From NCBI GenBank assembly GCA_963761525.1, contig CAVXHG010000008.1, forward strand, positions 620,001 through 684,000: 64,000 bases of DNA. Direction: 5' to 3'. A program made the position numbers and the translations under genes. The notes under the pieces were generated by a model. The model did not search any database and was not told the origin of the DNA. It saw nothing but the letters and a program-made list of their open reading frames with translations. Origin of the DNA: BOG-931 sp963761525 (lineage in GTDB: Bacteria > Pseudomonadota > Alphaproteobacteria > Rhizobiales > Xanthobacteraceae). Below, piece by piece: positions 26,828 to 36,470 of this stretch; the stretch's first letter is position 1; every line of letters begins with the position of its first letter.

Positions 26828-27580
26828 ATGAGCGTGCAGACCGGAACCAAAAAGAAAGAGAGCGGCTGGGCGGAGACAGTCCGCGTCGTATTCCACGCCC
26901 TCATCATCGCGCTGGTTATCCGTACCTTCCTGTTCCAGCCGTTCAACATTCCGTCCGGCTCGATGATCCCGACCCTGCTGGTCGGCGACTACCTTTTCGT
27001 GTCGAAGTATTCGTACGGCTTCACGCACTATTCGTTCCCGTTCTCGCCGCCGATCTTTTCCGGCCGTATCCTTGGCTCCGATCTCCGGCGCGGCGACGTC
27101 GTCGTGTTCCGTCTGCCGAAGGATGACACCATCGATTACATCAAGCGTGTGGTCGGGCTTCCTGGCGACAAGATTCAGATGATCGACGGTGTGCTCAACA
27201 TCAACGGCGAACCGGTCAAGCGCGAGCGCATCGACGATTTCGTCACCGACGATGACGGCGTCGTGCAACGCGTGAAGCAGTTCCGCGAGACGATGTCGAA
27301 CGGCGTCAGCTACAACACCCTCGATCTCACCGACAACGGCTTCTACGACAACACACCAGTCTATAACGTGCCGCCTGACCATTATTTCATGATGGGCGAC
27401 AACCGCGACAACTCGACCGACAGCCGCGTACTGAGCCAAGTCGGTTACGTTCCCTACGAAAACATCATCGGCAGAGCGCAGATCATATTCTTCTCGATCA
27501 AGGACGGCACCCACGCCTGGGAAATCTGGCGTTGGCCGTGGGATGTGCGCTGGAGCCGGTTGTTCACTTTGGTCAGATGA
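26828..27580 (+). CDS. lepB: Signal peptidase I
   Basis: 250 residues. Inner-membrane serine protease that removes signal peptides on the periplasmic side. One N-terminal membrane segment (VFHALIIALVIRTFLF, about 21-36), catalytic Ser45 in PSGSMIPTL, general base Lys106 in YIKRVVGLPGD, and box E GDNRDNSTDSR. The insertion between boxes C and D is average. The preceding 185 bp without a gene probably hold its promoter. The last bases overlap the rnc start. Confidence 0.97.
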   Translation: MSVQTGTKKKESGWAETVRVVFHALIIALVIRTFLFQPFNIPSGSMIPTLLVGDYLFVSKYSYGFTHYSFPFSPPIFSGRILGSDLRRGDVVVFRLPKDDTIDYIKRVVGLPGDKIQMIDGVLNINGEPVKRERIDDFVTDDDGVVQRVKQFRETMSNGVSYNTLDLTDNGFYDNTPVYNVPPDHYFMMGDNRDNSTDSRVLSQVGYVPYENIIGRAQIIFFSIKDGTHAWEIWRWPWDVRWSRLFTLVR

Positions 27581-28386
27581 GCCCTCGCGGCAAAGCCACA
27601 ACGCAACGCCGGGAACCTTCACCCGGAGAGGCCGAAGCCGCTCCCGAAAAGCAGCCCGCCGCATCGGCCGACGGCAAGGAGCGCCGGCCGCGCCGGCGCG
27701 GCAGCGCTCTTGAAGAGCGTATCGGTTATCGCTTCAAGGATCTGGCGCTGCGCGATAGCGCGCTTACCCACATTTCGGCGCTCAAGGGCGCGCGCAATCG
27801 CGGGGCGTCCTACCAGCGGCTGGAGTTTCTCGGCGATCACGTGCTCGGCCTCGTGATCTCCGACTTGCTCTATCGCAGCTTTCCGAAAGCCGATGAAGGT
27901 GAACTGTCACGGCGGCTTGCCGATCTGGTGCGCAAGGAAACCTGTGCCGAGATCGCGGTGTCGATCGAGCTCGGTTCGGCTATTCATCTCGGCGCCTCCG
28001 AAGCCAATGCGGGCGGACGCAAGCGTCCGGCCATCCTCGCCGATGTATGCGAAGCATTGATCGGCGCCGTGTATATCGATGGCGGCTATCCGGCGGCGGA
28101 GACGCTGATCCAGAAGCTGTGGGAGATTCGGACCCAGGGAACCGCGCCGCCACAGCGCGATCCCAAGACCGTACTGCAAGAGTGGGCGCAGGGGCGCGGT
28201 TTGCCGACACCGATCTATCAGGAAGTGGCGCGCACCGGGCCGGATCATAACCCGGTGTTTCGCGTCGCGGTGCAACTGCCGAAGTTTGCGCCGGCGGAGG
28301 GCACCGGCCGTTCCAAGCGTGCTGCCGAGCAGGAGGCCGCCGCCACCATGCTGACGCGCGAAAACGTAAAGCCCAAGCACAGGTGA
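27577..28386 (+). CDS. rnc: Ribonuclease III
   Basis: 269 residues. Cleaves double-stranded RNA in rRNA and mRNA processing. An N-terminal Pro/Glu/Lys-rich extension of about 45 residues precedes the catalytic domain with YQRLEFLGDHVLGLVISDLL and ADVCEALIGAVYIDGG (acidic metal ligands). The C-terminal double-stranded RNA-binding domain runs from KTVLQEWAQGRGLP to SKRAAEQEAAATML. The ATG at 27577 overlaps the lepB stop (ATGA), and the stop overlaps the GTG of era: lepB-rnc-era form a coupled operon. Confidence 0.96.
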   Translation: MSPRGKATTQRREPSPGEAEAAPEKQPAASADGKERRPRRRGSALEERIGYRFKDLALRDSALTHISALKGARNRGASYQRLEFLGDHVLGLVISDLLYRSFPKADEGELSRRLADLVRKETCAEIAVSIELGSAIHLGASEANAGGRKRPAILADVCEALIGAVYIDGGYPAAETLIQKLWEIRTQGTAPPQRDPKTVLQEWAQGRGLPTPIYQEVARTGPDHNPVFRVAVQLPKFAPAEGTGRSKRAAEQEAAATMLTRENVKPKHR

Positions 28387-29303
28387 TTGGCGCAATGGTT
28401 GAACCGGCTGAGCAACGTTGCGGCTTTGTCGCGCTGATTGGTGCGCCCAACGTCGGCAAATCGACCCTGACCAATGCGCTGGTCGGTTCGAAGGTGTCGA
28501 TCGTGACGCCGAAAGTGCAGACCACGCGGGCCCTGATCCGGGGCATAGCTATCGTCGGTGCGGCACAGCTCATTCTTGTCGATACGCCCGGTATTTTCAC
28601 GCCGCGGCGACGGCTCGACCGGGCGATGGTCGGGACGGCCTGGGGCAGTGCGCATGACGCCGACGTGGTCGCATTCCTGACCGATGCCCATAAAGGGCTC
28701 GGCGATGACGATGAAGCTGTGCTGAAAGCGCTCGATGAGGTTCGGCCGCTTAAGGTGCTGGTACTCAACAAGGTCGATGCCGCCGACAAGCCAACGCTGT
28801 TGACGTTGGCGGAGAAGCTCAACGAACGCGTTAAATTCGCCGGAACGTTCATGATATCGGCTCTATCCGGTAGCGGCGTTGCGGACTTGAAAGAGTTTCT
28901 TGCCGCGAAAGTCCCGGTGGGACCGTGGCTCTATCCCGAGGATCAAATCTCCGATGCACCACTTCGCCAATTAGCGGCCGAGATCACCCGGGAAAAGCTC
29001 TATCTGCGGCTGCATCAGGAGCTGCCGTATCAGTCCACCGTCGAAACCGAAGTCTGGAAAGAGCTTAAGGACGGAGCCGTTCGCATTGAGCAGACGATCT
29101 ATGTTGAGCGCGAAAGCCAGCGCAAAATCGTGCTGGGTAAAGGCGGCCAGACGATCAAGGCTATCGGCGCCGCCGCGCGCAAGGAGATCGCAGAGGAAAT
29201 CGAGCAGCCGGTGCACCTGTTCCTGTTCGTCAAGGTGCGGGAAGGCTGGGGCGACGATCCTGAACGTTACCGGGAAATGGGGCTGCAATTTCCCAAGGAA
29301 TGA
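28383..29303 (+). CDS. era: GTPase Era
   Basis: 306 residues from a GTG at 28383, or 302 from the ATG at 28395. A GTPase binding the 3' end of 16S rRNA during 30S maturation. G1 GAPNVGKST, G3 DTPG, G4 NKVD and the C-terminal KH domain with KIVLGKGGQTIKAIG and YVERESQR are present. Reads straight through without frame breaks. Operon with rnc. Confidence 0.97.
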   Translation: MIGAMVEPAEQRCGFVALIGAPNVGKSTLTNALVGSKVSIVTPKVQTTRALIRGIAIVGAAQLILVDTPGIFTPRRRLDRAMVGTAWGSAHDADVVAFLTDAHKGLGDDDEAVLKALDEVRPLKVLVLNKVDAADKPTLLTLAEKLNERVKFAGTFMISALSGSGVADLKEFLAAKVPVGPWLYPEDQISDAPLRQLAAEITREKLYLRLHQELPYQSTVETEVWKELKDGAVRIEQTIYVERESQRKIVLGKGGQTIKAIGAAARKEIAEEIEQPVHLFLFVKVREGWGDDPERYREMGLQFPKE

Positions 29304-29347
29304 ACAACCGCCTTCGCGGATGATCGCAGCCGTATTAGATATTGCCT

Positions 29348-30098
29348 ATGCAATGGACTGACGAAGGCATTGTGCTCGGCGTCAAACGCCACGGCGAGAC
29401 CAGTGTCATTCTCGAATTGATGACAGCGGAGCGTGGCCGGCATCTGGGCCTGGTGCGGGGCGGGGCCGGCACGCGGCTGCGTGGTGTGCTGCAGCCCGGC
29501 AATTCGTTGCGCGCCACATGGCGGGCGCGGCTTGATGAGCATCTTGGCCTCTATTCGGTCGAAGGCCTGAACCTGCGCGCCGCGAGCTTTCTCCCGACGG
29601 CTTATGCGGTGCATGGCGTGAACTCACCTGGCGGGGCTCTGCCGGCTGCTTGCCGAGCGTGAACCGCACGCCGGTATCTATGCCGAGCTGAACTCCATTC
29701 TCGACAGCCTCGACGATCCACGCATTGTTGCGCCGCTTATCGCGCGCTTCGAGGTCGATTTTCTTTCCGAGCTCGGTTTTGGCCTCGACCTTTCGTCCTG
29801 CGTTGCGACCGGGGCAACGGAAGACCTTATCTATGTGTCGCCCCGCTCAGGACGCGCAGTGTCGCGGGCTGCCGGCGAGGCCTATCGGGAAAAGCTTTTG
29901 GCGCTGCCGGCGTTCCTGCACGACGAGACAGAAACAGTATCCGGCGCGGCGCTTGCCGATGCGTTCGCGCTGACCGGATTTTTTCTTGATCGTCACGCCT
30001 ACGCGCCGCGCGGCCTGCCGATGCCCGAGGCTCGCTCTTATTTCGTTATGGCGATTGGCCGGGTGCTTGGCAGTTCGGAACCGGTCACCAGCGGTTGA
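29348..30098 (+). pseudogene. recO: DNA repair protein RecO, one frameshift
   Basis: Recombination mediator that loads RecA with RecR. The ATG at 29348 opens the OB-fold MQWTDEGIVLGVKRHGETSV and LVRGGAGTRLRGVLQPGN. The frame breaks near 29622-29630, within AVHGVN-S/H-LAGLCRLLAE. In the next frame the C-terminal helical domain continues through EPHAGIYAELNSILDSLDD, FEVDFLSELGFGLDLSSC and RSYFVMAIGRVLG to a stop at 30098. Corrected length about 250 residues, typical of the family. One indel in an otherwise perfect housekeeping gene suggests sequence error. Confidence 0.9.
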
Positions 30099-30354
30099 GC
30101 AAGCAGCCGCAGTGTCGGTAGCCGTAAGGGTCGTTCCAGCAGTCGTAGTGATAGTTCGTCGGGCAGGCGGGCTTGTAGTCATAGCCATAACCTAAGCCGA
30201 GACCATATCCGTAATTGCCGTAGTAATTGCCCTGTACACGCACCAGCGGCGTCGCGTTTGGCGGTGCCTGCGCACCGGGCGCTGCCGCGAGCGGCGTAAC
30301 GGCCAACGTAATTGCAAGCGCGGCGAACGCTATGGTCGGGAACTCAAGCTGCAT
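30085..30354 (-). CDS. Small secreted Gly/Tyr-rich protein
   Basis: 89 residues from the ATG at 30354. A signal peptide (FPTIAFAALAITLAVTPLAA) is followed by a mature part rich in Gly, Tyr and Asn (YYGNYGYGLGLGYGYDYKP) and four cysteines (CPTNYHYDC, CGCLLN). No family recognised; similar short proteins are common in Bradyrhizobiaceae. The 3' end overlaps the convergent recO gene by 14 bp. A longer frame upstream has no conserved content. Confidence 0.6.
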   Translation of the reverse strand: MQLEFPTIAFAALAITLAVTPLAAAPGAQAPPNATPLVRVQGNYYGNYGYGLGLGYGYDYKPACPTNYHYDCWNDPYGYRHCGCLLNRW

Positions 30355-30550
30355 CGTGTTACCCGTGGCGCCCATGGGGATAACGCATGAAAGCCCTGCA
30401 TTTGCTGCTGTCACCTTATCGCAAATGCTGATCGCGAAAAGATGAAAAAAACCAGCGCTGGCGGCCTTATTCACCGCTTGTTCAACGGCGGCAACCGCGC
30501 TAGCGCTACCCGGATATGAACAAGAAAGTGATTCCCCAAACCCTGACGGG

Positions 30551-32791
30551 GTGCAGGAGATTGCGTTGCGCGAGGCGCTCGAAGAGCGCTATCTCGCCTA
30601 TGCGCTGTCGACCATCATGCACCGCGCGCTGCCGGACGCGCGTGACGGGCTCAAGCCAGTGCATCGCCGCATCCTCTATGGCATGAGGCTATTGCGGCTC
30701 GATCCGGGCGGCGCTTTCAAGAAGTCGGCAAAGATCGTCGGCGATGTCATGGGTAATTTCCACCCCCATGGCGATCAGGCGATCTATGACGCGCTCGTGC
30801 GTTTGGCGCAGGATTTCGCGTCGCGTTACCCGCTGGTCGATGGCCAGGGTAATTTCGGCAATGTCGATGGCGATAATCCGGCAGCCTATCGCTACACCGA
30901 AGCAAGGCTGACTGAAGCCGCACGTCTTCTGATCGACGGTATCGACGAAGACGCAGTCGATTTCAGGCCAAGCTATGACGGCGTCATGCAGGAACCCGCT
31001 GTGCTGCCGGCGGCGTTCCCGAACCTGCTCGCCAACGGCTCGCAGGGCATTGCTGTCGGCATGGCGACGGCAGTTCCGCCGCACAACATTGCGGAACTGT
31101 GCGACGCCGCGCTTTATCTCATCGAGCAACCGAATGCACGCAGCCGCACTCTGTTGAAGTATGTGCAGGGCCCTGACTTTCCGACCGGCGGCGTTGTCAT
31201 CGATTCGGCAGAGACGATAGCTGAAGCCTATACCACCGGGCGCGGCTCCTTTCGTGTGCGTGCGCGCTGGAAGACCGAGGATGCCGGCCGCGGCACGTAC
31301 CTGATCGTCGTTACCGAGATTCCGTATCAAGTTCAGAAGATGCGGCTGATCGAGCGCATCGCCGAATTGATGAACGAAAAGAAACTGCCGCTCCTTGCCG
31401 ACATGCGCGATGAATCGGCAGAGGATGTGCGCATCGTGTTCGAGCCGCGCTCGCGCTCGGTCGATCCGGCTTTGCTCATGGAGAGCCTGTTCAAGCTCAC
31501 CGAGCTGGAAAACCGCATTCCGCTGAACATGAACGTGCTGATCCGCGGCCGTATCCCGAAAGTGGTGGGGCTTGCAGAGGCGCTCACCGAGTGGCTGACG
31601 CATCGCCGCGAAGTTCTGCAACGCCGCTCCCGGTATCGCCTGGCGCAGATCGAGCACCGGCTCGAACTTCTGGGCGGTTACCTCATCGCCTATCTGAACC
31701 TCGACAAGGTCATCAAAATCATCCGAAACGAGGATGAGCCGAAGCCGGTATTGATGAAGACCTTCAAACTGTCTGAGATCCAGGCTGAGGCTATTCTCAA
31801 CATGCGGCTGCGCAATTTGCGCAAGCTCGAGGAAATGGAGATCCGTCAGGAGGAAAAGGATCTTCGCGTCGAGAAGAAATCGATCGAGGAGTTGCTTGGC
31901 TCCGAGAAGCAGCAATGGAAGAAGGTTTCGGAGCAGGTCCGTGAAGTGCGCGATACGTTCGGGCCGAAGACGCCGTTAGGCAAGCGCCGAACCACTTTTG
32001 CTGACGCGCCCCAGCATGACGAGGCTGCGATCGAGGAGGCGCTGGTCGAGCGCGAGCCGGTTACGATCGTGGTTTCGGAAAAGGGCTGGATCCGCGCGCT
32101 GCGCGGTCAGGTGTCCGATCTCGCAAGTCTTGCTTTCAAGACCGACGACGGTTTCAAGCTTGCGTTTTTTGCCGAGACGACATCGAAGCTTCTGATTTTC
32201 GCGACCAACGGGCGCTTCTACACGATCGATGCCGCGAAGCTTCCGGGCGGCCGGGGTCACGGCGAGCCAATCACGTTGTTCGCCGATCTCGAACAAGCCG
32301 GCATCGTGTCGGTATTCCGGTATCAGGGCGGCCGCAAGCTTCTGGTTGCAAGCAAGAGCGGCAGGGGCTTTGCGGTGCCGGAGGACGAGTGCCTCGGCAA
32401 TACCCGAAAGGGCAAGCAGGTGCTCAATGTCAAACCGCCTGACGAAGCCCGTGCCGTGACGCCGATTGAGGGCGAACTCGTGGCCGCGATCGGCGAGAAC
32501 CGCAAGATGGTGATCTTTGCGATCGATCAGGTGCCTGAGATGACGCGCGGGCGCGGTGTGCGCTTGCAACGTCACAAGGATGGCGGGCTATCGGATATCA
32601 AGACTTTCGAGGTGGAAAAGGGCCTGAGCTGGGTCGATTCCGCGAGTCGTACCTTCGTCCTCACTTTGAAAGAGCTTTCGGACTGGCGCGGTAATCGCGG
32701 CGATGCGGGCCGCCTGGCGCCAAAGGGCTTTCCGAAGAACAACAAGTTCGGTGATTTGTCTGCGCGCACCGGCGCAAACGGCGATAAATAA
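30551..32791 (+). CDS. parC: DNA topoisomerase IV subunit A
   Basis: 746 residues as read from a GTG. Decatenates daughter chromosomes with ParE. Winged-helix/tower region: YALSTIMHRALPDARDGLKP, SAKIVGDVMGNFHPHGDQAI, active-site Tyr in DNPAAYRYTEARLT, and GQGNFGNVDGD. The C-terminal beta-pinwheel follows (from about 490, for example VSEKGWIRALRGQ). The true start is probably the ATG at 30516: if the C4 run 30534-30537 had five bases, the N-terminus would read MNKKVIPPNPDGVQEIALR, which matches relatives. Confidence 0.95.
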   Translation: MQEIALREALEERYLAYALSTIMHRALPDARDGLKPVHRRILYGMRLLRLDPGGAFKKSAKIVGDVMGNFHPHGDQAIYDALVRLAQDFASRYPLVDGQGNFGNVDGDNPAAYRYTEARLTEAARLLIDGIDEDAVDFRPSYDGVMQEPAVLPAAFPNLLANGSQGIAVGMATAVPPHNIAELCDAALYLIEQPNARSRTLLKYVQGPDFPTGGVVIDSAETIAEAYTTGRGSFRVRARWKTEDAGRGTYLIVVTEIPYQVQKMRLIERIAELMNEKKLPLLADMRDESAEDVRIVFEPRSRSVDPALLMESLFKLTELENRIPLNMNVLIRGRIPKVVGLAEALTEWLTHRREVLQRRSRYRLAQIEHRLELLGGYLIAYLNLDKVIKIIRNEDEPKPVLMKTFKLSEIQAEAILNMRLRNLRKLEEMEIRQEEKDLRVEKKSIEELLGSEKQQWKKVSEQVREVRDTFGPKTPLGKRRTTFADAPQHDEAAIEEALVEREPVTIVVSEKGWIRALRGQVSDLASLAFKTDDGFKLAFFAETTSKLLIFATNGRFYTIDAAKLPGGRGHGEPITLFADLEQAGIVSVFRYQGGRKLLVASKSGRGFAVPEDECLGNTRKGKQVLNVKPPDEARAVTPIEGELVAAIGENRKMVIFAIDQVPEMTRGRGVRLQRHKDGGLSDIKTFEVEKGLSWVDSASRTFVLTLKELSDWRGNRGDAGRLAPKGFPKNNKFGDLSARTGANGDK

Positions 32792-33042
32792 AATACGATC
32801 TTTTTTAGATCTTCATGCGGCCCTTTAGATCGTTACAAATTTAACATCGCACCGCTGCGCAGATAACGGGCAGGCATAAAAAATAGGCTTGTGAAACAAG
32901 GCTGCGTTGCGTGCCACGATTGTTCGCACTACGGAGATAGATTGTTCAACGGCATGCACGTTATCGGTTGCGCCAACAGAATTATCTTCTGGTCTACGGC
33001 GACAGGCATAAGGCCTGGCCGTCGGCAACCGGGAGAAAGACC

Positions 33043-33351
33043 ATGGTTAGCAAGATTAAGATTGCCCTCATTGCCGCGATCGCGGCGGTCGGCATTGCGA
33101 CGCCGGCGTTGGCCGACGGCTTCCCTGTCATTCCGCAGTATTCGCTGCCGAGCGAGGCTCCAGGTTTCGGAGTTGCGCCCCGCGCTGTGACTGGTCCGCG
33201 GAGCCACCAGACTGTGGTGCGCAGCCGTGCGCTCTACGATTCGGCGACGGTCCCCAGCAACGACAGTTCGAGCTACGGAAACCAGAGCTACAGCAACTGG
33301 GCCAACGACGCCGAGTGGTCGACTACGGGCCGTCAAAACAGCGGCCATTAA
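33043..33351 (+). CDS. Small secreted hypothetical protein
   Basis: 102 residues. The ATG at 33043 follows GGGAGAAAG. Signal peptide SKIKIALIAAIAAVGIATPA (cleavage about after ALA), then a hydrophilic mature part rich in Ser, Asn and Tyr (SNDSSSYGNQSYSNWANDA). No known domain. Followed by its own terminator. Probably a periplasmic or surface-associated small protein. Confidence 0.65.
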   Translation: MVSKIKIALIAAIAAVGIATPALADGFPVIPQYSLPSEAPGFGVAPRAVTGPRSHQTVVRSRALYDSATVPSNDSSSYGNQSYSNWANDAEWSTTGRQNSGH

Positions 33352-33376
33352 AACTTAGCGACAAAAACTTGGTGAC

Positions 33377-33418
33377 AAAAAAACAGGGCGGGCATTGGCC
33401 CCCCTGTTTTTCTTTTTT
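33377..33418. terminator. Bidirectional rho-independent terminator
   Basis: AAAAACAGGG (33379-33388) pairs with CCCTGTTTTT (33402-33411) around a GC-rich interior, with A-tract on the left and T-tract TTTTTCTTTTTT on the right. Suited to end both the small secreted protein gene and the convergent LysR gene. Confidence 0.9.
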
Positions 33419-33443
33419 CCTCGACCCTTCAGGCAAAATAGAA

Positions 33444-34419
33444 TCAGGCCGCATCCGAGACCGCACGTAGCGCGGGCGCGGGGAGGGGGTGCAAGTGCGT
33501 ACTCCCATCGACGCCGTTATGCTTGCGTGGCGCGGTGGTGAAGTGGGTAGTGAGGAAATCAATAAACGTTCTGGTTTTCGCCGACAGACACTGGCTGTGC
33601 GGATAGACCGCTTGCACCGATGTCTCCTGGGTCCGGTAATCGGGCAGCAGATGGACGAGGCGGCGGGCTGCCAGGTCATTTTCCACCAGGCGGTCAGGAG
33701 CCAGCACGATACCGACATCTTTCAAGGCGAGAGTGCGAAGCGCATCGGGACTGCTGGCCATAAAGCGGCCGGATACCCGGACGACATCCTCTTTGCCGTC
33801 TTTGTCCAAAAAATGCCAAGCGCCGTGGGCTGACCCGAAGTTATAGACGAGACAATTGTGCTCGATCAGGTCGTGCGGAGTCTGCGGCGTGCCCTTGCTT
33901 TGCAGATACGCGGGTGATGCGCACGCGACCACGCTGAGCGATCCGAGCTTTCGTGCGATCAGACTTGAAGTCAGCCAAGTCTCCAATCCGAATTGCCAGA
34001 TCGAAACGCTTTTCAATCAGATCGACATAGGGATCGTCCAAGCTCAAGTCGATCGAGACCTCGGGATAGGTCTTCAGGTAATCAGCGATCAGCGGAGCAA
34101 CAACGTGGGCACCAAACGACACCGGCGCCGTCACCCGCAACAGTCCCCGCGGCGCGGATTGCAGATCGCCGGCAGCGAGTTCCGCCTCTTCCAGGTCGGT
34201 AAGAATACGCAAACAGCGCTCGTAATAGTCCTGCCCGACTTCGGTTGGGCTGACACGGCGCGTCGTGCGATTGAGCAATCTGGCGCCAAGCCGCGCCTCA
34301 AGAGTTTGAATGTGTTTGCTCACCATGGCCGGCGACATATCGAAGTGTCGCGCTGCCGCTGCGAAGCTTGCCGCCTCCACAACCTTGGCGAACACGGCCA
34401 TCCCGGTAAAACGATCCAA
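33444..34419 (-). pseudogene. LysR-family transcriptional regulator, one frameshift
   Basis: The N-terminal helix-turn-helix MDRFTGMAVFAKVVEAASFA and SPAMVSKHIQTLEARLGARL is followed by the effector domain with LLRVTAPVSFGAHVVAPLIA and DLSLDDPYVDLIEKRFDLAI. An extra base near 33973 breaks the frame after RIGDLA; removing it joins TSSLIARKLGSLSVVACAS and the rest of the domain (FMASSPDALRTLALKDVGIV). Same CrgA-like subgroup as the LysR at 18830. Corrected length about 324. No clear target: neighbours are the small secreted protein and bpt. Confidence 0.88.
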
Positions 34420-34625
34420 GCGTTATCTCCCACGCTGATTGGCGATGAATTTGAATCCTCCCCCGGACGGCACGCCTTTTGACATTGCCACTGAGGCAGC
34501 TTAGGGACTAAGCGCGCTGGAACCACGTCACACGTTGTCATTGCAGCAATGTGTAAAGCGCATGCTGTCACAGACGGTGCCAAATCTTGGAAAAATGAGT
34601 TAGAAACTGGCGCTAAAAGATGCTG

Positions 34626-35372
34626 TTATTCCACCCGTGCCCAGCCTTCCGGCATAAGGCGCTCTTGCGGCAAAAAGCGGCTTTTGTAATCCATCTTGCG
34701 CGAGCCGCGCACCCAATAGCCGAGGTAGACGTAAGCTAGTCCCATGCGCTGCGCCCGCGCGATGTGATCGAGCACCATCAAGGTACCGAGCGAACGCGCC
34801 GCTTCGTCCGGTTCAAAAAACGAATAGACCATCGACAATCCGTCGCTCAACACGTCGGTCAGAGCGACAGCGACCAGATCGCCGGCGCTGCGTTTGACGC
34901 CATTGCCCCCGGCTTCGCGCCGTCGGTATTCGATGATGCGGGTTTCGATGTGGCTGTCTTCGACCATCATGGCGTAGTCGAGCACGGTCATATCGGCCAT
35001 CCCGCCGTCGCGGTGACGCGAGTCGAGGTAAGCTCGAAAAATCGAATATTGCTCCGACGTTGGGACCGCGACCCGCATCTCGCCGGCGATATCGGCATTG
35101 CGCTTGGCGATGCGGCGCATGCCGCGGGTCGGGTGGAAGTCATCGACGACGACGCGCACGGAGACACAGGAGCGGCAGCCTTCACAGGCCGGCCGGTAAG
35201 CAATCGACTGGCTGCGGCGAAAGCCGCCGTGCGTCAGGATATTGTTGAGTTCGCCCGCACGTTCGCCGACCAGATGTGTGAAAACCTTGCGCTCCTCCTT
35301 GCCGCCGAGATAAGGGCAGGGCGAGGGGGCGGTCAGGTAGAACTGCGGCGTATCGCGGGAGTGATGGGTCAC
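34626..35372 (-). CDS. bpt: Aspartate/glutamate leucyltransferase (arginyltransferase family)
   Basis: 248 residues from the GTG at 35372, reading VTHHSRDTPQFYLTAPSPCP. Attaches leucine from tRNA to N-terminal Asp/Glu, marking proteins for ClpS-ClpAP degradation (N-end rule). Conserved Cys-rich N-terminus ACEGCRSCVSVRV, and GGKEERKVFTHL, LDSRHRDGGMADM and the GNAT-like LVAVALTDVLSDGLSMVYSF. The 150 bp of open frame before the GTG are intergenic and contain the first copy of a direct repeat. Confidence 0.93.
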   Translation of the reverse strand: MTHHSRDTPQFYLTAPSPCPYLGGKEERKVFTHLVGERAGELNNILTHGGFRRSQSIAYRPACEGCRSCVSVRVVVDDFHPTRGMRRIAKRNADIAGEMRVAVPTSEQYSIFRAYLDSRHRDGGMADMTVLDYAMMVEDSHIETRIIEYRRREAGGNGVKRSAGDLVAVALTDVLSDGLSMVYSFFEPDEAARSLGTLMVLDHIARAQRMGLAYVYLGYWVRGSRKMDYKSRFLPQERLMPEGWARVE

Positions 35373-35421
35373 TGGTTCTCGGACTGCGTCGCGGCTGGCG
35401 TGCGAACTCCAGCCGGCGCCT

Positions 35422-35467
35422 AGGATCGCCCGAGACGGCCCGCGCGTCAAAGCCCAAAATGAGCGCA
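35422..35467. repeat. Direct repeat, copy A (between bpt and a Bug gene)
   Basis: About 45 bp nearly identical to 36471-36515: AGGATCGCCCG, five variable bases, then 21 identical bases (35438-35458) including CGCGCGTCAAAGCCC, then AGCGCA. The two copies flank the Bug receptor gene in the same orientation. Confidence 0.85.
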
Positions 35468-35479
35468 TAGAGCGGGGGA

Positions 35480-36454
35480 TTATTCCGCCTTGAGGCCCGT
35501 GGCGGCAATCAGCTGCCCCCACATGGCGTACTCGGCCGCGATAATGCGGTGCATCTCGTCCGGGCCGCCAGGTGCAGGCTCGAGGCCTGCCGCCAGCAGG
35601 ACCTCCCTGGCATCCGGCATCGCTACAATCTTCGTAATCTCGGCATTGAGCTTGGCGATACGATCATCCGGTGTGCCGCGCGGCGCGAACATCGCCAGCC
35701 ATGAACTCGTGCTGAAATTGGGCACGCCGGCCTCGCGCAAAGTCGGAATATTTGGCATCGAGCGTACGCGCTCAGGCTCGGTTATGCCGATCGGGATCAC
35801 CTGGCCATTGGCGATCATCGGCATGATGGCGGCGGTGTCGAGCATGCCAAGAGGCACCTCACCGGAGGCAATCGCGGCCGCCACCGGAGCGCCACCGCGA
35901 TAGGGTACGGCTTGCATCGCCACTCCCAAGTCATGCTTGAGCAGCTCGGCGGAGAGATAGGCAAACGAGCCAATATAGGACACCGCGTAGTTCAGCGGCT
36001 TCACTTTTGCAGCGGCAACAAGATCGGCAATCGAGGCGATGCCTGCCTTCGGATTGGCAGCCAGGATAATGGGACTGTCGACCACTCTGCCGATCGGTGC
36101 GAGGTCCGTAAGCGGATCATAATTGACCTTCGTCAGATGCGGATTGACGGTTACCGGGCTGTTCGAAAGGATAATCAGCGTGTGGCCATCCGGATCGCTT
36201 TGCATCAGATCGTCGATGCCGAGTACGCCATTTGCGCCCGGCTTGTTTTCGACGATGACGGCCTGACCGAGGCTTTGCTGTAAGTTTTTGGCGATCACGC
36301 GCGCGGTGAGATCGATGCTCCCGCCGGGAGCGTACGGCACGATGATCCGGATCGTTTTGCTTGGGAACGTATCAGCGTGCGCAGGGGCCGCGAATGCTGC
36401 GGCTGCGAGCAAACAGATCAGCCACTTTTTGAACGATCCAGGTTTGTACGGCAT
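35480..36454 (-). CDS. Bug/TctC-family tripartite tricarboxylate transporter receptor
   Basis: 324 residues. Periplasmic receptor with signal peptide (KKWLICLLAAAAFAAPAHA). Family signatures: TIRIIVPYAPGGSIDLTARV, QAVIVENKPGANGVLGIDDL, the pocket region PYRGGAPVAAAIASGEVPLG and the C-terminal AEYAMWGQLIAATGLKAE. It binds a small carboxylate, but no TctA/TctB membrane genes are nearby, so its transport partner lies elsewhere or it has a sensory role. The gene is enclosed by two near-identical 45-bp direct repeats and separates bpt from the RDD gene, suggesting that it entered later. Confidence 0.9.
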   Translation of the reverse strand: MPYKPGSFKKWLICLLAAAAFAAPAHADTFPSKTIRIIVPYAPGGSIDLTARVIAKNLQQSLGQAVIVENKPGANGVLGIDDLMQSDPDGHTLIILSNSPVTVNPHLTKVNYDPLTDLAPIGRVVDSPIILAANPKAGIASIADLVAAAKVKPLNYAVSYIGSFAYLSAELLKHDLGVAMQAVPYRGGAPVAAAIASGEVPLGMLDTAAIMPMIANGQVIPIGITEPERVRSMPNIPTLREAGVPNFSTSSWLAMFAPRGTPDDRIAKLNAEITKIVAMPDAREVLLAAGLEPAPGGPDEMHRIIAAEYAMWGQLIAATGLKAE

Positions 36455-36470
36455 AGCGGGCCCCCGGCAA

